From Herbiconiux gentiana (lineage in GTDB: Bacteria; Actinomycetota; Actinomycetes; Actinomycetales; Microbacteriaceae): a stretch of 64,000 nucleotides of DNA. Made by a program: the position numbers and the translations under genes. Location: NCBI RefSeq assembly GCF_024978135.1, contig NZ_JANTEZ010000006.1, positions 163,915 to 227,914 of the forward strand, in the 5' to 3' direction. How positions within the stretch are numbered: the stretch's first letter is position 1; every line of letters starts with the position of its first letter. The notes beneath the pieces are model-generated. The model was given only the letters and a program-made list of their open reading frames with translations, made no database searches and was not told the origin of the DNA. Shown here piece by piece: positions 42,793-49,128 of this stretch.

Positions 42793-42875
42793 CGTGCCCG
42801 CCCGGCCGCCGCCGCGCATCCGCCCAGCGCGCCGCCGGCGTCGGGGTCGGTGTCGCTGTCGCGGCCGCTCGGCTC

Positions 42876-43151
42876 TCAGCGGCCCTCGAGCTCGCGCAGG
42901 GCGACGGCGACCCGGTCGAGGAAGTCGTCGACCTGGTCCTGGTCGTACCCCGCGCGGAACTTCGTCTGAGAGAAGCGCTGGTGCACCACCTCGTCGCCGG
43001 TGAGCACCTGACCCGGAGCGGCCCGGCCCTCCTCGTACGCCGTCAACGTCTCGGCGACCCGAGCGAGCATCGCGTCGACCTCCTCGATGTCGTACCCCTC
43101 ACGCCACTTGGTCCCGGCGAACGTCTTCTCCTGCACATCCCGGGCGTTCAT
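42876..43151 (-). CDS. Mini DivIVA-domain protein with two repeats
   Basis: Protein of 91 residues made of two copies of the short DivIVA N-terminal motif: FAGTKWREGYDIEEVDAMLARV (about residues 11-32) and FSQTKFRAGYDQDQVDDFLDRV (about 60-81). In full-length DivIVA/Wag31 this motif binds curved membranes and is followed by a long coiled coil, which is missing here. It overlaps the VOC gene by 4 bp. It may be an adaptor in polar growth or division; that is inference from the motif only. Confidence 0.8.
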   Translation of the reverse strand: MNARDVQEKTFAGTKWREGYDIEEVDAMLARVAETLTAYEEGRAAPGQVLTGDEVVHQRFSQTKFRAGYDQDQVDDFLDRVAVALRELEGR

Positions 43152-43537
43152 GCGCGGCTCCGCTCGGCATCGTTGCGCAGGATGCAGAATTCGTTGCCCT
43201 CGGGATCGGCCAGCACGACCCAGCCCGATCCGTCGGGGTGCCGCAGGTCGTCGACCTGCCGGGCGCCGAGCTGCAGCAGCCGCTCGAGCTCGTCGTCGCG
43301 GGTGCCCTCCTCGGGCTCGAGGTCGAGGTGCAGCCGGTTCTTGACCTGCTTGGCCTCGGGCACCTCGATGAAGAGCAGTTTCTGGGTGCGGTCGCGCGAG
43401 AAGATCATGCACTCCTCGTCGCCCGGCACGTTCGGGTCGTCGGGGTCCTCGGCGAAACCGAGCACGGCGCTCCAGAACACGGACTGGGCCAGGGCGTCAC
43501 GACTGTCGATCGTCGTGTGCGAGATGCGGGCTGCCAT
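43148..43537 (-). CDS. VOC-family (glyoxalase-like) protein
   Basis: Protein of 129 residues with the beta-alpha-beta-beta-beta repeats of vicinal-oxygen-chelate proteins: HTTIDSRDALAQSVFWSAVLGF at the N-terminus and NRLHLDLEPEEGTRDDELERLLQLGA in the second half, ending in VLADPEGNEFCIL. It belongs to the Glyoxalase_6-like branch; no substrate is assigned. TAGGCT lies 6 nt before the ATG at 43537 and uses the stop codon (TAG) of the upstream TPR gene, so it may be both cotranscribed and separately started. Confidence 0.88.
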   Translation of the reverse strand: MAARISHTTIDSRDALAQSVFWSAVLGFAEDPDDPNVPGDEECMIFSRDRTQKLLFIEVPEAKQVKNRLHLDLEPEEGTRDDELERLLQLGARQVDDLRHPDGSGWVVLADPEGNEFCILRNDAERSRA

Positions 43538-43543
43538 GCGGCG

Positions 43544-43549
43544 AGCCTA
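43544..43549 (-). promoter_or_regulatory. -10 hexamer TAGGCT for the VOC gene
   Basis: Six nucleotides before the ATG at 43537 on the minus strand. Its first three bases are the TAG stop of the TPR gene. Confidence 0.5.
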
Positions 43550-44146
43550 GCGGGGGGCTCCCGGCTCGGCGCGGGGTGACGGGGTCGGGTCGGCCCGGTC
43601 AGGGATGTCGAGGGACGCGAGGTAGGCGGCGTTGCCGCGGATGGCGGGCTTGTACCGGTCGAGCTCGGGGGAGTCGACGTGGTCGGCCACGACCTCGAGG
43701 AGCTCGGCGAGGGCCGCGTCCGGCCGCCCGGCGGCATGCAGCGTCAGCGACTCGAAGACCCGCAGCGCGACGGAGTCGGGGAACTCCGCGCGGGCCCGGT
43801 CGAAGGTCGCCAGGGACTCCTCGATCCGGCCGAGGTTGCGGAGCGTGCTGCCGTACTGCAGGAAGCAGCGGCGGCGCAGGTCGCCGGCCAGCCCGAGCGA
43901 CATGGCGTGCTCGTACAGCGCGGCGGCGGTCGCCTCGTCACCGGCGGTGTCGTAGGCCCCGCCCAGCTCGTAGAGCACGCGCGGGTTCTGCGGATGCTCG
44001 GCGTGCACGACCCGGAGGGCGGCGATGCTCGGCCCCATGTCGTCGCGGTCCCGCGCGGCGAAGATCCGGTCGAGCTGGGCGTCGAGCTGCGCTTCGGGTT
44101 GCGTCTCGAGGTCTGCACCGAGCTCGGCGCCGGGGACGTCGCTCAC
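43547..44146 (-). CDS. Tetratricopeptide-repeat protein
   Basis: Protein of 199 residues. The PQNPRVLYELGGAYDTAGDEATAAALYEHAMSLGL block (about residues 52-86) and the following YGSTLRNLGRIEESLATFDRARAEFPD (about 97-123) are canonical TPR helices, so at least two or three repeats are present. The C-terminal end is rich in Pro. The family is common in Actinobacteria as a stand-alone small TPR protein of unknown partner. The GTG at 44146 starts 4 bp after the stop of the small membrane protein gene, giving a two-gene unit. Confidence 0.82.
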   Translation of the reverse strand: MSDVPGAELGADLETQPEAQLDAQLDRIFAARDRDDMGPSIAALRVVHAEHPQNPRVLYELGGAYDTAGDEATAAALYEHAMSLGLAGDLRRRCFLQYGSTLRNLGRIEESLATFDRARAEFPDSVALRVFESLTLHAAGRPDAALAELLEVVADHVDSPELDRYKPAIRGNAAYLASLDIPDRADPTPSPRAEPGAPR

Positions 44147-44150
44147 CGGG

Positions 44151-44354
44151 TCAGCCCACCGCCGGCACGGAGCGGGAGCGGATCGCGTTGACGAGCAGAG
44201 CGATGCCGAGGCCGAAGATGCCGCCGCCCACCCAGTTGACGAGATGCAGCCACGACGGCGCGTTCTCAAGGCCGAGGATGAGCGTGGCGGTCAGGGTCGC
44301 GAGCCCCAGCACGAGGACGACGATGGCGAGAGCGAGGCGCACGGGAAAGGTCAC
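44151..44354 (-). CDS. Small two-helix membrane protein
   Basis: Protein of 67 residues with two hydrophobic segments (about 6-28 and 37-57) and a short basic C-terminus. No recognised family. The GTG at 44354 is supported by TAGCAT exactly 6 nt upstream, and the TPR gene follows after 4 bp. Confidence 0.65.
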   Translation of the reverse strand: MTFPVRLALAIVVLVLGLATLTATLILGLENAPSWLHLVNWVGGGIFGLGIALLVNAIRSRSVPAVG

Positions 44355-44360
44355 ACCCCG

Positions 44361-44366
44361 ATGCTA
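44361..44366 (-). promoter_or_regulatory. -10 hexamer TAGCAT for the small membrane protein / TPR unit
   Basis: On the minus strand TAGCAT, 6 nt, then GTG at 44354; leaderless arrangement. Confidence 0.5.
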
Positions 44367-44379
44367 TCGACGCCAGGAC

Positions 44380-45165
44380 CTAGCGCCCCGCCCCCGGACG
44401 CCCCGCCCCGAGACGCTTCGACACCTCGTGCGCCTGCTCGAGCAGCAGCCGGCCGAGCTCGGGCCGGCGCTCCGGCCGGAACCGCGGCTCGATTCCGGTG
44501 AGACTCAGCGCCCACTGCGGCCGCCCCACGGCGTCGAACACGGCCGCCCCCATTCCCCAGCTGCCCTCGAGGATGAGCGCCGGATTGACGGCGTACCCCG
44601 TCTCGCGTGTCTCCGCGATGCGCGCTCGCAGAGCATCCGTCGCATGCTGGGGCCCCCACTGCCGCTCGAGCGCCGCGCTCGCCAGATGCCGCTCGACCTC
44701 CTCCTCGGGCAGGTACGCCAGGATGGCGAGCCCCGCCGACGCCACCCCGAGCGGGAACCGCACCCCTTCGCGCAGCACGAACGAGCGCACCGGGAAGCTG
44801 CCCTCCTCGCGCAGCAGGCACACCGTCTCGCTGCCGCGCCGGGCGGAAAAGAAGGCGCTCTCGCCGGTCTCGCGGGCGAGCAGGCGCACGCTCTCGCGCG
44901 CCGCGTCCGTGATGTCGTAGCGGTCGGCCGCCAGCGAGCCGAGCAGGTACAGCTCGGGGCCGAGGAACCATCGGCCGTTCGCGCTGTCGTGGTCGACGAA
45001 GCCCTCGATCGCGAGCGAGGTGAGCAGCCGATGGGTGGTGGGGCGGGTGAGTCCGGTGGCGTGGGCGGCGGCGGCGGTCGAGAGCCCGCCCGGGTGTTCG
45101 CCGACGGCCTTCAGGATGCGGCCCACCCGGGAGACGAGCTGGGCTCCGCGCACCGGCTCAGCCAT
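44380..45165 (-). CDS. IclR-family regulator
   Basis: Protein of 261 residues from the ATG at 45165 (in-frame ATGs also at 45189 and 45198). The N-terminal winged HTH (about 5-70) has LVSRVGRILKAVGEHPGGLSTAAAAHATGLTRPTTHRLLTSL. The C-terminal effector domain (about 75-250) has the GAF-like ESVRLLARETGESAFFSARRG and GVRFPLGVASAGLAILAYL strands of the family. It is divergent from the CoA-transferase genes and should regulate them, as PcaR/PcaU-type IclR proteins do for beta-ketoadipate genes. A palindrome lies next to the predicted promoter of that operon. Confidence 0.9.
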   Translation of the reverse strand: MAEPVRGAQLVSRVGRILKAVGEHPGGLSTAAAAHATGLTRPTTHRLLTSLAIEGFVDHDSANGRWFLGPELYLLGSLAADRYDITDAARESVRLLARETGESAFFSARRGSETVCLLREEGSFPVRSFVLREGVRFPLGVASAGLAILAYLPEEEVERHLASAALERQWGPQHATDALRARIAETRETGYAVNPALILEGSWGMGAAVFDAVGRPQWALSLTGIEPRFRPERRPELGRLLLEQAHEVSKRLGAGRPGAGR

Positions 45166-45232
45166 GCGAGAGGGTCCGATTGTCCACATCGTGAGCATAG
45201 CGCGAGGCGGTGTTCAGACTGCGGGCACCGGC

Positions 45233-45262
45233 TTTGACGCGCGACGGCGGTCGCCCTAGCGT
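45233..45262 (+). promoter_or_regulatory. Predicted promoter TTTGAC-N18-TAGCGT of the CoA-transferase operon
   Basis: A -35-like TTTGAC at 45233-45238 and -10-like TAGCGT at 45257-45262. It would give a leader of about 50 nt before the ATG at 45320, which has a good GAGGGAG ribosome binding site. Pattern-based only. Confidence 0.4.
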
Positions 45263-45275
45263 CGGCGAAGAGGTA

Positions 45276-45295
45276 TTCGCTGTCCACGCAGCGAA
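45276..45295. promoter_or_regulatory. Palindrome TTCGCT-N8-AGCGAA, probable IclR operator
   Basis: Perfect 6-bp arms spaced by 8 nt, just downstream of the predicted start of transcription. The central TGTCCACGCA resembles TGTCCACATC at 45181-45190, near the IclR gene's own start, so a regulator could contact both. Confidence 0.45.
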
Positions 45296-45319
45296 CCGCC
45301 CATTCACGAGGGAGTGACG

Positions 45320-46135
45320 ATGTCCAAACTGTGGTCGACCGCCGCCGAGGCCCTGGCCGAGACCGTCGTCGACGGGGCGACCATCGCCGTCGGCGGGTTC
45401 GGGCTGAGCGGCAATCCGAGCGACCTGATCGAGGCGCTCCGAGACACCGGGGCCCGCGACCTCACGATCGTGTCCAACAACATGGGCGTCGACGGCAAGG
45501 GTCTCGGGGTGCTGCTCGAGAACCGCCAGGTCAGGAAGGTGATCGCCAGCTACGTCGGCGAGAACAAGCTGTTCGCCGAGCAGTACCTCAGCGGCGAGCT
45601 CGAGGTCGAGTTCACGCCGCAGGGCACGCTCGCCGAGCGCCTCCGCGCCGGTGGGGCAGGTATCGCCGGCTTCTACACGAAAACCGGCGTCGGCACCCCG
45701 GTGGCCGAGGGCAAGCCGCTCGAGGTCTTCGACGGCGAGACCTACGTGCTCGAGCGCGGCATCGTCGCCGACGTCGCCCTCGTGCACGCCTGGCGCGCCG
45801 ATCGCGAGGGCAACCTCGTCTACCGGCACACGGCCCGCAACTTCAACCCGCTCGTGGCGACCGCGGGCCGGCTCACCGTCGCCGAGGCCGAGCAGGTCGT
45901 CGACGACTACCTCGACCCCGACACGATCGTCACCCCGGGCATCTTCGTGCAGCGCCTGGTGACCGCGGAGCCGCGGGTGAAGGACATCGAGCAGCGCACG
46001 GTCCGGCCGCGCCCGACCGCCGCGGCCGGGACCGCATCCGCTGCCGCCGAGAGGATCGCATCCGCCGCCGCCGGAATGACCGCATCCGCCACCGCGAGGA
46101 CCGCACCGGCCCACGCCGAAAGGACCGCATCATGA
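45320..46135 (+). CDS. 3-oxoacid/3-oxoadipate CoA-transferase, subunit A
   Basis: Alpha subunit of a family I CoA-transferase that moves CoA from succinyl-CoA to a 3-oxo acid (ScoA or PcaI type). Protein of 271 residues, of which about 235 are the normal domain: [40 protein letters not shown] and [17 protein letters not shown]. The last 37 or so residues are a low-complexity Ala/Ser/Thr-rich tail built from DNA repeats of CGCATCCGC. The ATG at 45320 follows GAGGGAG. The stop overlaps the subunit B start by 4 bp. The substrate (acetoacetate or 3-oxoadipate) cannot be told apart by reading. Confidence 0.92.
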   Translation: MSKLWSTAAEALAETVVDGATIAVGGFGLSGNPSDLIEALRDTGARDLTIVSNNMGVDGKGLGVLLENRQVRKVIASYVGENKLFAEQYLSGELEVEFTPQGTLAERLRAGGAGIAGFYTKTGVGTPVAEGKPLEVFDGETYVLERGIVADVALVHAWRADREGNLVYRHTARNFNPLVATAGRLTVAEAEQVVDDYLDPDTIVTPGIFVQRLVTAEPRVKDIEQRTVRPRPTAAAGTASAAAERIASAAAGMTASATARTAPAHAERTAS

Positions 46136-46827
46136 GCTGGACCCGTGACCAGATGGCCGCCATCGCCGCCTCCGAGCTGCGCGACGGCGAGTACGTGAAC
46201 CTGGGCATCGGCATCCCCACCCTCGTCGCCAACCACCTGCCGCCGGGAGTGCGGGTCACCCTGCAGAGCGAGAACGGCCTGCTCGGCATGGGCCCCTTCC
46301 CGTTCGAGGGCGAGGAGGACGCCGACCTCATCAACGCCGGCAAACAGACGGTCACGCTGCTGCCGGGCGGCAGCTACTTCGACTCGGCGACGAGCTTCGG
46401 GATGATCCGCGGCGGCCACGTGGCGACGGCCATCCTCGGTGCCCTTCAGGTCGCGGGCAACGGCGACCTCGCCAACTGGACCATCCCGGGCAAACTCGTG
46501 AAGGGCATGGGCGGTGCGATGGACCTCGTCGCGGGCACCCCGCGGGTGATCGTCGCCACCGATCACGTCGCGAAGGACGGCTCGCCCAAGATCGTCGTCG
46601 AGTGCGAGCTGCCGCTCACCGGCGCGGGCGTCGTCGACCGCATCATCACCGACCTCGCGGTGTTCGACGTCGAGAACGGCGGGCTGCTGCTGCGGGCGAC
46701 CGCCCCGGGTGTGACGGTCGACGAGGTGCGGGCCAAGACGGGGGCGGCCTTCGACGTCGAGCTCGACGAGACCGTGACCGCGACCGCGACGAGCGCAGGG
46801 CGCGACGAGTCCGTCGGCGTCCCCTGA
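46132..46827 (+). CDS. 3-oxoacid/3-oxoadipate CoA-transferase, subunit B
   Basis: Beta subunit of the heterodimer, 231 residues. It contains the catalytic glutamate E47 in the QSENGLLG motif, preceded by [19 protein letters not shown], and the downstream [10 protein letters not shown] and [21 protein letters not shown] segments typical of ScoB/PcaJ. ATG overlaps the stop of subunit A. Together they link whatever the operon degrades to acetyl-CoA or succinyl-CoA metabolism. Confidence 0.93.
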   Translation: MSWTRDQMAAIAASELRDGEYVNLGIGIPTLVANHLPPGVRVTLQSENGLLGMGPFPFEGEEDADLINAGKQTVTLLPGGSYFDSATSFGMIRGGHVATAILGALQVAGNGDLANWTIPGKLVKGMGGAMDLVAGTPRVIVATDHVAKDGSPKIVVECELPLTGAGVVDRIITDLAVFDVENGGLLLRATAPGVTVDEVRAKTGAAFDVELDETVTATATSAGRDESVGVP

Positions 46828-46869
46828 GCGCAGCGCAGCGGGCGCGGTGGTCTGGCGACGACGGGTCTG

Positions 46870-46875
46870 TATGTT
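46870..46875 (+). promoter_or_regulatory. -10 hexamer TATGTT for the amidase gene
   Basis: TATGTT, 6 nt, then ATG at 46882. An internal leaderless promoter inside the catabolic block is likely. Confidence 0.55.
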
Positions 46876-46881
46876 CTCTTC

Positions 46882-48978
46882 ATGGGCACACCTCTTGTCA
46901 CCGTCGTCGAGGCCGACATCGCCGCGCTGAACGCCGCCCTCGCCGACGGCTCGGTGAGCAGCGTCGAGCTCGTCGCCCGATACCTCAACCGCATCGGCGC
47001 CTACGACCGGTCGGGCATCCGTCTCAATTCGGTGCCCGTGCTGAACCCGGCCGTCTTCGAGGAGGCCCGCGCCGCCGACGCCCGGCGTGCCCGCGGCGAC
47101 TCCATCGGCGTGCTCGACGGCATCCCCTTCACGGCGAAGGACAGCTACTGCGTGCGCGGCCTGACCGTCGCCGCCGGGTCGCCCGCGTTCGCCGAGCTGG
47201 TCGCGGGCGACGACGCCTTCGCCGTGGCCCGGTTGCGCGAGGCCGGAGCCGTCTTCCTGGGGCTCACCACCATGCCGCCGATGGCCGCCGGCGGCATGCA
47301 GCGGGGCCTCTACGGCCGCGCCGAGTCCCCGTACGACCCCGACTACCTCACCGCCGCCTTCGGCTCGGGCTCGTCCAACGGCTCGGGCACCGCCACGGCC
47401 GCGGCCTTCGCGGCCTTCGGGCTCGGCGAGGAGACCTGGTCGTCGGGTCGGGCGCCCGCGTCGAACAACGCGCTCGTCGCCTACACGCCGTCGCGGGGGG
47501 TCATCTCGGTGCGCGGCAACTGGCCGCTCGTGCCGACGATGGACGTCGTCGTGCCCCACACCCGCGGTGTCGACGACCTGCGGCACGTGCTCGACGTCGT
47601 GGTCGCCGACGACCCCGAGACCGAGGGCGACTTCTGGCGCACGCAGCCCTTCGTCGCGCTCCCGCGCCCCTCCGAGGTGCGGCCGGAGTCCTACGCCGAG
47701 CTTCCCGAGCTGCCCCTGGCCGGGGTCCGCCTGGCCGCGCCCCGTCTTTACCTCAACGGCGATCCCGAGAGCGCCCTCCCGATCCGCACGCGGGACTCGG
47801 TGATCGAGCTGTGGCGGGCCCTGCGCGCCGACCTCGAGGCGGCCGGCGCCGAGGTCGTCGAGACGGCGTTCCCCGTGGTCGAGAACTACGAGAAGCTGCA
47901 CGCCGGGAGCCGTGACTTCGTCGATCGCGGTTTCGTGACCCGGGAGTTCCTCGACGCCGAGGTCGGTCAGCTCGCGATTGCGGCGTTCGACACCTTCCTG
48001 CGGCAGAACGGCGACCCGGCGCTGAACCGCCTCGCCGACGTGGACGCCGCCCGGATCTTCCCCGAGCCACCGGGCGCTCTGCCCGACCGCTACGGGCGGT
48101 TCCCCTTCGACATCTCCTACGACCTCGCCGACTACGTGGCCGCCGCGGCCGAAGGTCGCACCGACTGGACGGCCGCGCCCGGTGTCGAGGAGGGCCTCCG
48201 CGGGCTCGAGCACACCCGCCAGGTCGACTTCGACGACTGGCTCGCCGCCGAGGGCTTCGACGCCGTCGTCTTCCCCGCCGCGGCCGATGTCGGCCCGGCC
48301 GACGCCGATGTGAACGAGGCCTCGGCCGACATCGCCTGGCGCAACGGCGTGTGGGTCTCGAACGGCAACCTGGTGCCCCGGCACCTCGGCATCCCCACGG
48401 TGACCGTGCCCCTCGGCGTCATGTCAGACACGCGGATGCCCGTCGGGCTCACCATCGCCGGCCCGGCCTACAGCGACTCACAGCTGCTGCGTCTGGCGGC
48501 CGCCATCGAAGTGCTGCGCCCCCGTCGTGTCGCCCCGCCGCGCACCCCGCCGCTCGCCGACGAGGCGCCGTTCGCGGCGACGCGTGCCGTCGCGGAGGGG
48601 TCGCTGACGGTGCGCGTCGCGGACGTGAGCGCCGAAGTCGAAGCCGACGCCGAGGGCGACGGCACGCTGGTGCGGTTCCGGGTGGTCGTGGAGGGCGGCG
48701 CGGCCGACGAGCTGGCCGCCTACGTCGACGGGGTCGCCGTCCCCGTCCGCCGCGCCACCGCCAGCGGCAGCGCCGGTGACAGCTCCAGCGCCAGCGCCAG
48801 CGCCACCGCCACAGCCACCGCCATCCTCGTCGGCGAGCACCGGGCCGCACCCGGCGCCTATTCGACCCCCGTCAGCGAGTGGTTCGGACCGTTCGGCCCG
48901 CTCGTCGTGGTCGTCGCCCGCGACACGGCCGGTGTCGTCGCCGGCGCCGTGGCCACCACACCGGGGTCGCCGCTGTGA
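46882..48978 (+). CDS. Amidase-signature family hydrolase with C-terminal extension
   Basis: Protein of 698 residues. The amidase domain (about 1-555) shows the Ser-cisSer-Lys triad: Lys in the IPFTAKDSY motif (about residue 83) and the Gly/Ser-rich FGSGSSNGSGTATAAAFAAFGLGEET loop (about 157-182), followed by SGRAPASNNALVAYTPSRG. It hydrolyses C-N amide bonds; the substrate is unknown and no indole-acetamide or allophanate hallmark stands out. Residues about 565-698 form an extra beta-rich domain interrupted by a Ser/Ala/Thr repeat tract (SASASATATATA, near 640-652) encoded by a hexanucleotide-like repeat. The gene has a leaderless start and is followed by the kinase-aminotransferase gene after about 150 bp. 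Confidence 0.88.
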   Translation: MGTPLVTVVEADIAALNAALADGSVSSVELVARYLNRIGAYDRSGIRLNSVPVLNPAVFEEARAADARRARGDSIGVLDGIPFTAKDSYCVRGLTVAAGSPAFAELVAGDDAFAVARLREAGAVFLGLTTMPPMAAGGMQRGLYGRAESPYDPDYLTAAFGSGSSNGSGTATAAAFAAFGLGEETWSSGRAPASNNALVAYTPSRGVISVRGNWPLVPTMDVVVPHTRGVDDLRHVLDVVVADDPETEGDFWRTQPFVALPRPSEVRPESYAELPELPLAGVRLAAPRLYLNGDPESALPIRTRDSVIELWRALRADLEAAGAEVVETAFPVVENYEKLHAGSRDFVDRGFVTREFLDAEVGQLAIAAFDTFLRQNGDPALNRLADVDAARIFPEPPGALPDRYGRFPFDISYDLADYVAAAAEGRTDWTAAPGVEEGLRGLEHTRQVDFDDWLAAEGFDAVVFPAAADVGPADADVNEASADIAWRNGVWVSNGNLVPRHLGIPTVTVPLGVMSDTRMPVGLTIAGPAYSDSQLLRLAAAIEVLRPRRVAPPRTPPLADEAPFAATRAVAEGSLTVRVADVSAEVEADAEGDGTLVRFRVVVEGGAADELAAYVDGVAVPVRRATASGSAGDSSSASASATATATAILVGEHRAAPGAYSTPVSEWFGPFGPLVVVVARDTAGVVAGAVATTPGSPL

Positions 48979-49052
48979 TGCTTGTCGAGTGCACCGAATG
49001 ACCCCGCACCCGTTCGCCCCGCCGCCGAGCGCCGACCGCACGCGCGCGTCAT

Positions 49053-49112
49053 CCCGCACCCGACCGCCCCGCACCCGACCGCCCCGCACCCGACCGCCCC
49101 GCACCCGACCAT
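49053..49112 (+). repeat. Tandem repeat, 15 nt x 4
   Basis: Unit CCCGCACCCGACCGC, four times in direct tandem (the last unit ends CAT instead of CGC), between the amidase stop and the kinase-aminotransferase start. In one frame it would encode repeated HPTAP, but the ATG at 49129 with GAGGAG ahead is the more credible start. Confidence 0.75.
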
Positions 49113-49128
49113 CCGAGGAGCCGCCCCG

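Noticed and set aside
48982..49128. N-terminal extension of the kinase-aminotransferase fusion through the HPTAP repeats from a TTG at 48982
   Set aside because: TTG without a ribosome binding site, low-complexity sequence, and a good GAGGAG-ATG start at 49129.
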